Source: Ustulina deusta (taxonomy: Eukaryota; Ascomycota; Sordariomycetes; Xylariales; Xylariaceae). Taken from it: 64,000 bases of DNA. The position numbers and the translations under genes were made by a program. Each line of letters opens with the position of its first letter. Positions within the stretch are counted from its first letter, which is position 1. The notes under the pieces were generated by a model. The model saw nothing but the letters and a program-made list of their open reading frames with translations. It ran no database searches and was not told the DNA's origin. The stretch covers positions 1 through 64,000 of the forward strand of contig JAJNNX010000051.1 of assembly GCA_023159155.1 (NCBI GenBank), in the 5' to 3' direction. Of the stretch, positions 41,324 through 53,749 are shown piece by piece.

Positions 41324-41502
41324 TGTTATAAATAAAAAGTTTATAAAATCAAGTATAATATATAAAAGGATAAGTTATATATTTAGTAAGGTTTGTTTAT
41401 AAGACTAAAGCTTATAGGAGGAAAATTCTTTATTGAAGTAGGTGCGGATATAGTATATATATATAGTAAGTGTGCACCGGTCCTAGTATACTAGGCATGA
41501 CA
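41324..41502 (-). repeat. C 5' LTR
   Basis: 179 bp, the same length as its partner. On the plus strand it runs from tgttataaataaaaag to ctaggcatgaca. The pair differs mainly by transitions. Confidence 0.88.
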
Positions 41503-41948
41503 AATATATTTTTAAATATATTATTTATTTTAAATTGTTTTTGTTTTAGTTTAAATTTTATTTTTTTAAGTTTTAATTTTTTATTTTTTATTTTATTTTT
41601 TTTTAAATATTAGTTTGTTTAGAACGTTTGCAAAAAAATCTAATATAAAATTTTCTTTTTTTTTATAAAATTTCTTTTTTAAAATTGTTCAATAATAAAA
41701 AGCTAACTATACTTAAAAACTAAAATTATTTTAATTGTTTAAAAACTAAAAATAAATTTAAAATATTTAAAATTAAAAGTTTTATTAAAATTATATTAAA
41801 GTTAAGTTTATATTATAAAATATATAATTTTTTATATTAAATATATAACTAAAAAAAAAAGTTTATTTATATTTTATTAATAATAATAAAATAAAAAAAA
41901 TATATTTATTAAATATTTATTAATAAATAATTAGTAAGCTTAAAATAG

Positions 41949-42183
41949 TATTATAATTAATTAAGTAAAGTTTTTATAGTTAGTTTATTAATACTAAAAA
42001 CAAAAACTTTAAACTAAAAAAAAAAAAAAAAAAAAAAAAATCAAAGTTTATAAAATAAATAGATATAAACTTTATATATATAGCTGCAGAGTTATAGGTT
42101 AGTCTATGTATAGATTTCCTATTTTATTGCTATATAGGTCTAGAGTCTTTACAGGTTTTACTAAAACTATACTAACTATTATA
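41949..42183 (-). repeat. B3 5' LTR
   Basis: On the plus strand it runs from tattataattaattaag to actatactaactattata, with a poly-A run at ~42,017-42,040. It points away from the B4 5' LTR at 42,911, so the two LTRs form a head-to-head inverted pair 727 bp apart. Confidence 0.85.
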
Positions 42184-42910
42184 AATATAATATAAAAAAA
42201 AATATTAAAAACTTTATTAATATTTAACTATATATAATAGCTATAATTATAAAAGCGGACTATTTATTAAAAAAAAGGCCGCTAATAATAGGTAGCAAAT
42301 CGCTACAAGCTTTCTTATAAAACATACCTAACGTAATAGTATTAGCTCTAAGGGAAGACTTAACAAAAGAAAGCAAGAAAATCGCAGAATTCCTTACTAC
42401 TAGAACTGTCCCGGATCGTCTAAGGAACTTTTCGCTAGAGTTTTATAATGCTAGCTAGACCCAGGATGTACAGACGGACTCGGGCTCTTAATTTCTAGTT
42501 ACAAGGAAGTGTATTAATAGCAACTATTAGGTTACTATCCTAGTCAATACTATTGCTTATATCACCTATTCTTTTAATTTAGTATCTAAAAATTCTAAAA
42601 ATATCTAAAAAACAGGCCAACAATTATTACTAACTTAAGCTTGCTATTTTAACTAAATAGCTCCTCTTTATATAATTATTAGTATACTTTGCTTGCAGCA
42701 AGCTAATATATTTATATATAAATACCTAAGGCTTTTTTTTATATATTATATCTTTTATTATTTAAAAATATATAAAGAATTATTTAATTAAAAAAGATTA
42801 TATATTATTATATAGTATAGAATAAATCTTATGAACCTAATAAAAAACTATATTAGCCTAGAATTAATAAGCAGTTTTAAGAATTTGTTCTAAAACATAA
42901 AAATAAAAAG
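42184..42910 (+). other. Partly spared island between B3 and B4, possible coding relic
   Basis: Between the two inverted B LTRs lies sequence visibly richer in G and C than its surroundings, especially 42,260-42,500. On the plus strand ~42,267-42,490 gives one frame with only two stops in ~75 codons, including the stretch LALREDLTKESKKIAEFL and then TRTVPDRLRNFSLEFYNAS. I do not recognise a family. The composition (Arg, Asp, Glu, Leu) looks protein-coding rather than random. It may be the relic of a host gene or of another transposon protein. Because B4 carries an AAAAG TSD, this DNA was originally joined to 54,661 onwards. Confidence 0.5.
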
Positions 42911-43154
42911 TATAACAGTTAGTATAGTCTGTACAGTCTTGGCGAGACCCGCAAGGACTCCAAACCTATATGGCGATAAAATAGAAAGTCTACGCATGGA
43001 CCAACCTAACTTTGCAGCTACACACACAAAGTCTATATGTATTTACCTTATAAACTCTAACTTTTTTTTTTTTTTTTTTTTTTTTTTAGCTTAAAATCTT
43101 TGTTTATAATATTAATAAATTAGCTATAAAAGTTTTACTTAATTAATCGTAATA
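42911..43154 (+). repeat. B4 5' LTR
   Basis: It starts tataacagttagtatagtc and ends ttaatcgtaata. It is the best-preserved 5' end of the family and the basis for inferring the ancestral start TGTAACAG. Confidence 0.88.
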
Positions 43155-46100
43155 CTACTTTAAGCTTATGAATTATTTATTAATAAATATTTAATAAATA
43201 TATATTTTTTATTTTGTTATAATTAATAAAACATAAATAAACTTTTTTTTTTAGTTATATATCTAATATAAAAAATTATATATTTTATAATATAATTTTA
43301 ATTTTAATATAACTTTAATAAAACTTTTAATTTTTATACTACTTAAAAGCTAACAATCTATAAAAAACCTAACTTTAAATATTTTTATTTTATATTTAGT
43401 TTTTAAACAATTAAAACAATTCTAATTTTTAAATATAGCTAGCTTTTTATTATTAAACAATTTTAAAAATTATTTTTTTTAAAAAAAAAAAATTTTTAAG
43501 TGTTAGATTTTTTTATAAATATTTTAAACAAACTAATACTTAAAAAAAAATCTAAAAAAAACAAAAAATTAAAACTTAAAAAAATAAAATTTAAACTAGA
43601 ACTAAAATAACTTAAAATAAATAATATATTTAAAAATATAGCACTAAATATTATAGCTATACAAACTTGCAATTTTATATTAGTTCTAATAAAACTTTTT
43701 TAATAAATAAAAAAAGTAAAACGCTAATTTTTTAATATGTTTACTTTAATATTTTTAAAAAATAACCGCGATTTAATAATAAAAAATATATTTAAAAATA
43801 TTAATTTTAAATTTTTTAGTTTTATTATTTTATTTGCTTTTTGTTTTATTAGTTTATTTTTTAATACTTTAAACCTTATTTATACTAAAAAAGCTAAAAT
43901 ATAAAGAACTAATTCTAGTAAGTTTATAAGAAATAAAGCCCTATTTAATAACTAGGTTTATAAATTAGCAAAAAAGCTAAATAAAAATATTACTATATTT
44001 TAAACTAAAAATATTACTATATTTTAAACTAAAAATAACTAATTTTAATATATTATAAATTAGTTAAAAAAATATATTAAAAAATTAATAAAAATATATT
44101 TTTATTTAACTAAAAAACTATTTAGTAATATTAAATCGCTATAATATCTTAAATCTGAATCAGAAAAATATTGGTTTAAAAATATGCAAGTAAACCAATA
44201 ATAAAGTTAATAATAGTTTATATAATTAAAATACTAGAACAAAAAATAAATAAAGCAATATATTTTTATTTTATATATATATTATATAATAGTACTACTA
44301 ATTAGTTAAATTTGGGCTATATTAACCCTACTAAATAAATAACTAAACTATAACTTATTTATTGTTTTTAATAGTTACTTTAATATTAGCCCCTTACTTA
44401 ATATAAAATTAGACATTTAAGTATTATTATTTATAATAATACCCGAATTATTACTATTTGTATTTAATCTTTTATTTTTTTTACTATTTGTATTAGGCAA
44501 AAAAATTAACTTTGCTAATTTACTAAACAAAACAGGAAAATTTAGACTTGCTATAAAGTCTATATTTCTAATATACTTAAAATATAACTTTAATTTACCT
44601 ACTTTTATATAAAGTATTAAACAACTATACTTTGCTTAATACTACGTAGTTTAAGAATTTTATTAGAATAGTACTTTTTATTTTTATATTATTAGAAAAT
44701 AAAACTCTAAAGAAAATATTAAAAATCTGCAGTTCTTTAATATAAATAAACACTATTTTAATATTAATTGAACTCAAAATCAATTAGCTGCTTAAAAATA
44801 TATATATAAATCTAAAAGTAAATTAATATATATTAGCAACAATATATAAGAACCAAAAGGTCTATAAAAAGAGATATAAAATAATTTTTAAAAAAAAATA
44901 GTTAATATAAAATCTAAAAAAAAGTTTATATTACGTTTTAAAAAAGTAGTACTTAAAAACTTAATATTATATTACCTTAATATTAAAGTATATATAAATA
45001 ATATATTTTAGCTATTAGTTCTTAAATATATTACACCTAAAAATATAAAAAAATAGGTCCTACTTATAAAAATAACCGATTAAATAAATAATTATTTAAA
45101 CAAAAAAATATATAAATTATATTTTTTTATAAGTTTATATATTTAAAATAAGCTCTGCTTAGAAAGGTTGGTTAGGTTTTAACTTATTTATTAAAGGGGA
45201 GCTCTATTAAAAAGGACCTATATTTTCTTGCAAGCTTAAGCCCTTTTTTCAGGAAAAAAAGACTAACTTCTTGGAGGTACTACCTTTTTTTAAGCTTTTT
45301 TTTTTATGCTAGAATAGGCTAAAACCTATTTTTTTATAGTTTTAGTTTTAAATATATATAAATTATTAATTTAATATAGTATAACTTAAGTTTTTATGTT
45401 TATATAGTCTAACTAAAATATATAAAACAATATAAAACTAAAGCTTTAGCTCTTATTATTATATAAATAAGTATTAAAATATATCTTTATTTAATAATAA
45501 TAATAAATATATTATAGTTAATAATATATTATTAAATAATAAAAATATATTTTAATATTATAAATAAATTTTTAGTTATTAAAATAACTTTTCGGTTATA
45601 AATAAATATTTATAAAAAGTATATTTTAAATTATAAGGATTTTTTTATATATATTTATCTAACTAAAATTTAAGGTTATATTAAAGTATAAATATAGAGT
45701 AGTTAAAAAAAATTATATATTTATAAAAATAAATAAACTATTATTTATAAAAAAAAATATAAAAGTATTAGATTTATTATTAGAAATAATAAATAATAGA
45801 AATAATAATTTTTAAAATAAACACTAATATAATTTTGTAGTTATTTTTTTATATTTAATAGTAAAAAAAAGAATATTTATAAACTTATCTAAAATAATAA
45901 TAAACGCTTTAGACTCTTCTAACTAACAAACCTTTTTTTTTTTTTTATTAAGATCTATTTTGCTATTTTTAGGCATCTGTAACACTTGCTCTACACTAAA
46001 CAATAAAACATAAAATATAATAACAAAAACAATATTATAAAAATTAGAACTTAACTTGTAAATATATAATCTATTACTACTACTAAATTTATACTTAGTT

Positions 46101-47410
46101 TTAAATCTTAAATTAAACCAAATTGAAATATTTTTAAAATCTAATTTTTAATTAATTTATAAGTTCTAAATTTAATCTAAATAAACATAAGACTTTAAAG
46201 CTTTAGCAACTAACCAAAAAAAAACGGAACGCTTATTCTCTAAATTAAATATAAATAAAACAAATCTATTAGGTTTACTAGTATTATTATCTAATTAACC
46301 CTAGTTACTCCTATTTATACTAATAATATAAGTATAACTATTAGCTATATTAAAGTAATTACGTAGCACCGAATCTATAATAATACTTATAACCCGCATA
46401 AAATATAACTTTAACATATATATTTCTATATTTATATTTTTATTTCTTAAGTATACTTCTGTTTTATTATATTTAAAAATACTTCTAATCTAATATAAAA
46501 AATAATAAATTTACTGTTTAATTCTTTTGCTACAAGCAAATAAAACAAAAATCTAATAAACTTAAACCTAAGCTTAACTATTACATTTTTTTTGTTTTAT
46601 TTAATCTAATTAATAAATCAGGCAAGTTTATATAAAATTATATATTGCTTGTTTTTAAAATAACTATAATAGTTAATTTGTTTACTATATACTATTTTTA
46701 AACTTAATATATAAACGTTCTAAAAGCCTTTTTAGTAAATTGTTCTATATATTTTTAAGTTTTTTAATATTTATTAGGTATAATAATAAGTAGTCTAGTA
46801 ACAATCTAAACAGAAAAATAGGTATAAATAAAATATTTTTAATTAGTAAGCTTATAGTAACGCTTATTATTATTAAATAAAATAATAATTTAATTAATAG
46901 TACTATTTATAATATTAAAATTAACAACCTATAAAATATATAGTTAACTAACGCAAAAAATTGGAATAAAAGTAATTACGCTAATAAAAATGCCTAAATT
47001 TAAATTTATAATACATTAAATAAATAAAAAAAGCAAAGCTATTATATAAAAAAAATAGTTATAAAAATGCTTATAAATAAAAAAATATATTTAAATATTA
47101 TATAAACCGGCATAAATTAAATTTTTTTTATTTATATAAAGTTTATATAAATAATAAATATATAAATCTAAGAAAGAATTACTAAAAAAACTACTAGGTT
47201 TTTTAAATATAACAGCTATTTTGTTTAATATGTACTATTTATAAACTTGACTAGTAGTAGTACTATATAAACAATAAAAATCTTAAGTAAAATATACTAA
47301 CAAATTAGTAAAAATATAAAACTATAACTATATTAACTCCTAAACTAGAAAATCTATATTTAAAATAAAATAAAAGTTAGAAAATATTTATATTATATAA
47401 TATTAATATA

Positions 47411-47459
47411 GGACACAAGCTAATTACTAACACAAGTCAATTGCTAACTTTTTTGCACT
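47411..47459. repeat. P left terminal inverted repeat
   Basis: Inverse partner of 49,164-49,212. The two arms share ttagcaatt, acttgtgttagtaattagct and gtcc blocks, with differences that are C/T or G/A transitions. Confidence 0.88.
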
Positions 47460-48309
47460 TTTATACGTTCTTTTTTTAATTACTATTTTTATAACTAATA
47501 ATAATAGTACTTTTTTAGAACAAAAAAGACTTGCAGTTTATATTAGAAGCTTTTAATTATAACAAAAAATTAACTATTAATTGTATAGTACAAATTTATA
47601 ATGTTTTTTGTATAACTTTTTGCAATCGGTACGCTAATAAACAAACTTAACAAATATTTATTATATAATATTAAAAATTAACCGAACTCGAAAAAAATAC
47701 TATTGTATAATATATTATAGATTTAGTTTTGCGATTTTTTTTGCTTCGGATAAGTAGTATTAAAAATATAGCTAATTAATTGCTATATAAACGTAATACG
47801 TTTAAGGTTAGCGTTAACTAGGCTTTAAACTTTATATAATAATATTTTATGCTTAAAACATATTTTAATTAAAAGATTAATTACTAATAAATCTTTTACA
47901 AAAATCTTATTATATATAATAAATAGTTTAAGCTTATATAAAATATAATAATTAAATATAATATTTTAAAAAAAGATATTTATAACTTTAATAAAACAGG
48001 TTTTATAATAGGCCGAATCTTGTCCGAAATAGTTGTAATAACGTCTAACTAGCACAAATAACTAAAGGCTATTTAGCTAAGCAATTGCAAATAGTTAACT
48101 ATTATTTAAAATATTAGTTTGTATAGTTATATAGTTTTGCTATATATTATTTTAGCAAGCAAAACCTACCTTTTGTTCTAGTATATTAATAACTAACTAT
48201 TATATAACTAAAGAATTATAGTTATAAAAAATAGCTAAATAATAAATAAATAAGGTCTAAATTAGATTAATTATTTTAATTTATATATAGCTAGTTATAT
48301 AAAGGGTAT

Positions 48310-48655
48310 TTATTGCTTATTAATTTTTAATAGCTATAAAAGCTACTATTTAACTAATTTTGAACTATATTGCAAAGATTACAATATTATTACTTTTTAT
48401 ATGTTTGCTTATTTGTTGTACTAATTTTAACTTTTTAATATTAGTTGTTTTGGCTTATTAAAACGTTTATATATAAAAAAAATTAATAATTTAATATAAA
48501 CATATATTACTTATATTGCTAAAGAAGATTTTTTTGTTATGTTTTATAAAATATATAAAGCTTTTATAATAAAATCTAATATTTAAAAAAGTTTTAGAAG
48601 CACTAGATTAGTGCTATATAATCTAAAACATATATTTAACGGATCTTCGGTTTTT
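48310..48655 (+). pseudogene. P transposase pseudogene (pogo/Fot1 DDE family), C-terminal half
   Basis: On the plus strand ~48,320-48,480 reads LLIFNSYKSYYLTNFELYCK followed by DYNIITFYM and, after stops, NISCFGLLKRLY. The family has DGHxSH at the second catalytic Asp. Here the Asp is Asn and Gly/His are Ser/Tyr, all transition changes. At 48,515-48,640 it continues YIAKEDFFVMFYKIYKAF, then NI, a stop, KSFRSTRLVLYNLKH, matching the conserved NI-x-x-GFR-x-x-G-L-x-P-x-(D/N)-P-E end of pogo transposases. One frame slip occurs in a poly-A run near 48,475. The N-terminal CENP-B-like part upstream (47,460-48,300) is too degraded for me to read. Confidence 0.85.
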
Positions 48656-49163
48656 TAGTAATTAAAAACTCCATATAATACAACCAATACATAATTGCAA
48701 ACTAAATATATTAAAAATAAAGTTATATAATATTAAAATAGCTTGCTAAATATTATTTTAAATATTATTAATTATATTATAAAAAATATAACGCTATTTA
48801 TATATAAGGTTGTATTATTAAAAAAAAAAGTTGCTAAACTTTATATAGCAAATAAAATATTTAACTAACGCTGCTATATAAAAAAAAAACATATATAGAA
48901 TAAAAAGTTACTTATTATATAAAAAAAATAAAATTTTAAAACTAAACAAGCTATTAAAAAGCAAATAATAAAAAAAGTGTAGCAAAGTAGTTATTATACA
49001 AAAAGGGGTATATTATATATATAACAATATAGAACATGCAGCAAGCCTAGGTATAACTTGCGTACTTGTCAAAATGCTATAAAAATATTTAGCAATAATA
49101 TTTCCGATTAGATCTAATTGATTTTTTGTGTTATAGTTGAATTATTTAACTTATATATATAAA

Positions 49164-49212
49164 GGTACAAAAAAGTTAGCAATTAACTTGTGTTAGTAAT
49201 TAGCTTATGTCC
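49164..49212. repeat. P right terminal inverted repeat
   Basis: Complementary to 47,411-47,459. It is followed by TA at 49,213. Confidence 0.88.
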
Positions 49213-52200
49213 TACGTTAGTCCTATTTATAATAAAATAATAATACTAGAACACTTGGACAATAATATAAATATTTTTTAAATATAAAGCTTAGCTAACC
49301 TTAGCGTTAAAATTAATGCAATATTATAGTAAAGCAATCGCTAGTTCTAAATATCTAATTAGTAGATATAGGCTTAGCAAACCTAATACTGGTATATTTT
49401 GCCTAAGCAAAAACACCAGGACACTAACACACCATGGCTATAATATTACTAAAATAATTTAAGCTTTATTAATAATTTATTATAATTTTAATTAAATAGC
49501 TACTATTTATAAAATATTTTAAGCTTATATATATAAAACTAATAAAAATATTAATAAATTTATTTTTATATTTAATAGTTTAGCTTAAAAATATTAATTT
49601 GCTAAGTTATAATAAAAATATAAATTATAGAATTATTTTTATATAAACTTAAAAAAAAATTTATATAAAACTTTTATAAATTTAAATATTTTTTATAAAT
49701 TGTTTATTAATAAAGTTATTAAATTAATATATAATACTAAACAAATTTATAAAAACTATTAATAAATTAAACTTGCTAGTTTAACTAAGCAAAAATTTAA
49801 TTTAAGTAACTAAACTTTTAATAAACTAGTTTACTAACTTTTAGCTAACTTTAAAAGTTTTAAAATATTTATTTTAAAATAATTAAAACAAGCGCTAACT
49901 ATAAAAAAAAAAAAGCTTATTAAAATAATAAAACTTGCTTTATTTATAAAAAAAAAAACATATATTAGTTAACTGCTTTAACTAAAAGCTTAAAGTTTTA
50001 GGCGTTTAACTAGCAAAAAGAAGCTATAATAAAAATAGTTCTAGTAGTTTATCTGCTTTAAAAAATAAATAATACTAATAGAAATTTTTTTATTAATTTT
50101 TTTATTTATTTTAGCTAAAATATATAATTAAAATAAATTAATTATTTTTAAAATATTTACTTAATTATAAATTAATAGTATTAAAATAAAAATTTTAGTT
50201 TTATATAATACTAAAGCTTATATTTTTTTAATAATTAATTATAAATTTATATTACAAGTTAAGCAATAATTAAAAATAAAAATAGTTTAGTTAATTAAAC
50301 TTTAAAAGTTTTGTAATTACTAAAATAAAATAATTAATAAAATTTATAAATATTTAATATATATTATAAAAATTAATAATTAATAATTTAAAAACTAGAT
50401 ATTTTAAGTTATTAATTTTAGCTATAATATTATTATTAGTATTAAATAGTTAATAAAACAAAATATTTTAATAAAAACCTAAAAATAATAATTAATTTAG
50501 CTAAATAATTTATTTTTATTAGCTTAATTTTTGCTAATAATTATAATTAAACTTTTTAGTTATAAATAATAAAATATAAACTTAAAAATATAAAAAAATA
50601 CTAATTAATACAATCGAGCGTTAAAAAAATATTATTAAATATTAAAACAATTTTTTAAAAATGAAATAATTATTTTAAAAATAACTAAAACTAAAAAAAC
50701 CAAAAAAAAAACCTAGGACTTTTAAACTTAAAATAAAAAAAGTTTATATAATAATTCTTAAAAAAAAAAAAACTAAGCTACTATTAAAAAAATTATATAA
50801 GATTTTTAAAATTATTTCTATTAAAATAAATAAAAATAATTAGCTAAAAAGATTTTGAAAAAACTTATTGCAATTAAGGTTATAATAATTAAAAATAACT
50901 ATACTAAATTACTTAAAAAAATTTTAAAAATAATTAATATTTTATAAAAAAAGTAGATTTAGATTAATTAAATAGTACTATAAAAAACTTTTAATAATAA
51001 ACCGATTTTATTTTTAAAAAAAAAAAAATTTTAGTACGTAAAGTTAATACAAAACTTTTTACTTTTTTAGTTATTATACCTAAAAAGATTCTTTTTAAAA
51101 AAAAAATCTAAAACTTTACTACTATTATAACTAAAATTTAATATAATATTAGAACTTAATAATAAAAAATATATTTTTAAGCTTTATTAATATTAAATAT
51201 TTATATAGTTTATTTTATTTAAAAAAAAGTTTATAAATAAATTATTAACTATAAACTTTATTAAATAAAATATAAATTTAAATATTACTTTTGTTTTATT
51301 TATATTTAAACTTAACTTAATTAAATATAAGTTTATAATTAATTATTAATAAAAAATATATATATTTGAAAGATTAAATTGTGCTAGTTTTAAATATTAG
51401 CAGTACTATATTTAATTATTGCAATACTATTTGATTTGCAAAACTAAATATTATTAAAGCTTTTTATTAACTGCTATTAATTACAGAATTATATTATTTT
51501 ACTTTTTTTTAAACTTATAAAAAAGTGTTTTAATAAAAAGTTTTACTATTTAGTTTAAAAATAAGACTTATTTAGTAGTAAGCTTTTATTAATATATAAA
51601 TTTAAAAACTTTTAAATAAATTTACAAGTATTTATATAAATAATATTTTAATTTATTTTAAAACTAAAAAATAGTACTAGATTTATTATAAAAAAACAAT
51701 TTATTGTTTATATTAAGCTAAATATTAAAAAAATATTAAAAAGTTTTATTTTAATATATTTATTATTAATTATTTAAAAATAATTATAAAAGCTAAAATA
51801 AAAATTAAAATTAACTTTGCAAAAATTTAAATAATTTTAAAAATATTAAATTAATCTAGTTATTTTTTAAGCTTTATAATTATATTTATATGTTTATTTA
51901 TTATATTAGTAAAATTACTGCTTTTTTAAATTAATTATTAAAAAAAATAAGCTATTTATAATAGGACTAGAATAAAAACAAATTTTTAAATATATAAAAC
52001 TACTAGTTTATAAAGCACTTATTTTAGCTTTTTTTAGGCCTAGCTAACTAATATAAATAAAAATAAATACTTTATATAATATAATAAAAAAAATTATTTA
52101 GTAATAATAAAAAAATATAACTTAAAAACTTATAAAGTATTTCTTTAAAATAATAATATTAATTAAATAACCTTATTTAATTTAAAACTATAAATTTTTA

Positions 52201-53447
52201 GTAGTAATATAAACTTTGGAATATTACTACCCGGAGCTTTTTAGAACTAAATTCTTTATAATAATTAATTATTAAGCTTTATTATATTTTTTAAATAAAT
52301 AGATTTTATTAATATAATAAGTATACTAGGCCGATTTTTTATTAAACTTTAATATTATTTTTTAATATTAACTAAAATAAAAAAATATAATAGCTAATAT
52401 TTTATTAAAAAAAATAGCTAAGCTTTTTATAAATAAAATTAAAAAAACTAAAAAATAAATAATAGTATTAGTTCTATTTAATCAAATATTAAGTTTTATA
52501 TTAATTATAGACTTTTTATTTAATATTCTTTAAAAAGCTAATTTAGTAAACTTAATTAAATAAAAAAACTAACTATAAAATTTAAAAAATAAAAACAAAA
52601 AGCTATATATACTTAAAGTTATTTTAAATAAAATTATCTTTTTTTATATAGCTTTAATTCGAAAAGCTTATATGTTTTTAATTATTATATATTAAAGTTA
52701 GCACAAAACAATTAAAATATTAAAACAAAAATATTACTAGTTTTACTTAAAATATAATTATAAATAATATATATATAATTATTACAATTATAAAAAAAAC
52801 AAAATATTATAAAATGAGATTTCTAGCTTTTTTTATTTATTATTTATATTAGCTATAATATAGTAATACATAGTAGTAAATAGTAAAAATATATTATTTA
52901 ACTAATAGGGTTATAACTATATATAGGTATTTATAAATAAGTTTAGCTATTTAATTATAACTTTATTTATCAAAAAAATAGATATTATAAAGTTACTAGC
53001 TATATAATATTATAAAAGTTTATATAGATTTTTTAGTATATTAAATATATAAATATTAAATAATATAAAACTGTTTATTTCTAAATTTATAATAATAATT
53101 AATAGTTTTATAAGTACTAAACACTGTTTTAATAGTACTTACTATTTTTAAACCTAAAAAGCAATAAAATTAACTAATTAAGAACTAAACTAATAACTTT
53201 ATTTTTATGTTAATAAATACTAGAATAATTAAAATATTTATTTTTTTATTTTAGATTTTATATATAATTTCTTATAATATTTATTAATTAATATATTACT
53301 ATTAAAAGTAGCAATAAAAATTAAAACATAAAACTTTCTAATAATAAATATTAATAAAACTATTATAAATTCTAATACTAAATAGCAAGTGCTTAAACTA
53401 GTTTGCTACACTTAAAACATTTAAAAAATAATATATAATATAATAAC

Positions 53448-53749
53448 TGTTGGAATAAATAGCATTGGTTACAACCTTATCGTACAACTCGCACGGAGTG
53501 CGAGTTCACGCTCGGCTTTCGTACGGATGTTAGCCGGACCTCGGCCGGACGAAGGGGACCTTACTTCCCCTTTGTCATGTTAGCTCGTACGATAGCATAA
53601 GCTCTTACATAAATATAAAAAACTCATGCTTTATACAAATATTCTTTTTTTTTTTTTTTTTTTATAGATAACATAGTACAATACATTATATTCTGTCCAT
53701 GTGCGTTATTTGTTTTACGTACGATATATCGTATACAGCCCATTTAACA
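53448..53749 (+). mobile_element. Solo LTR of family D, lightly mutated
   Basis: 302 bp starting TGTTGGAATA and ending CATTTAACA, flanked by ATAAC (53,443-53,447) and ATAAT (53,750-53,754), a 5-bp TSD with one C-to-T change. The B1 (~7,285) and B2 (~23,283) copies show the uninterrupted site. It keeps most of its G and C (for example gccggacctcggccggac), so it is the best sequence for defining the family. Solo LTRs arise by recombination between the two LTRs of a full element. Confidence 0.92.

Larger units (their letters stand above)
26635..41502 (-). mobile_element. C: Ty3/gypsy element, minus strand, split by element A
   Basis: Two 179-bp LTRs, 26,635-26,813 and 41,324-41,502, are flanked by a perfect 5-bp TSD AATAT (26,630-26,634 and 41,503-41,507). 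Left and right flanks join to continuous B3 sequence. Without the nested A element C is ~7.6 kb. Coding sense is minus: RT sequence lies near 38,709-38,785 and the RNase H terminal block near 37,612-37,690. On the minus strand, the purine tract aaggagaaaaaaatag adjoins the 3' LTR at 26,814-26,835. It is RIP-mutated throughout. Confidence 0.9.
12833..42183 (-). mobile_element. B3: full-length family B Ty3/gypsy element, split by three nested insertions
   Basis: Read on the minus strand: 5' LTR 42,183-41,949, internal 41,948-41,508, interruption by C, internal 26,634-24,180, interruption by B2, internal 18,103-17,801, interruption by D, internal 15,045-13,067, 3' LTR 13,066-12,833. Each segment matches the reverse complement of the corresponding part of B2, and the pieces join in order across each insertion with its TSD. 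The retained B sequence adds up to ~5.65 kb against 6.07 kb for B2, so small deletions are likely. Its own flanks, agaat (12,828-12,832) and aatat (42,184-42,188), match poorly as a TSD. It is the oldest layer of this nest. Confidence 0.85.
47411..49212 (+). mobile_element. P: pogo/Fot1-type (Tc1/mariner) DNA transposon
   Basis: About 1.8 kb are bounded by long terminal inverted repeats: the left end ggacacaagctaattactaa and its inverse at the right end, extending ~48 bp with only transition differences. TA dinucleotides flank it (47,409-47,410 and 49,213-49,214), as expected for TA target duplication. If RIP transitions are allowed the inverted repeats may extend outwards to ~47,400 and ~49,223, again bordered by TA. 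It encodes a pogo-like DDE transposase on the plus strand. Size, TIR length and target match fungal Fot1-like elements. It sits inside X. Confidence 0.9.
44134..49440. mobile_element. X: unclassified insertion with 8-bp TSD, itself split by P
   Basis: At this point B4 departs from B2 after tagtaatatta and rejoins at taatattactaaaa, so 5,307 bp were inserted. The duplicated target is TAATATTA (44,126-44,133 and 49,441-49,448). Without P the element is ~3.5 kb. There are no LTRs. The two ends, gctataatatcttaa at the left and the complement of the right end, gccatggtgtgttag, agree at nearly all of ~14 positions if RIP transitions are allowed, hinting at short terminal inverted repeats. An 8-bp TSD plus short TIRs is typical of hAT-type DNA transposons, but I could not read a hAT transposase in it, so the class is open. 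Confidence 0.7.

Noticed and set aside
12833..42183. A single giant element (29 kb) bounded by inverted B LTRs, e.g. a Starship-like cargo element
   Set aside because: The content resolves into known LTR elements with their own TSDs. There is no tyrosine recombinase or cargo gene, and the outer LTRs are simply those of B3.
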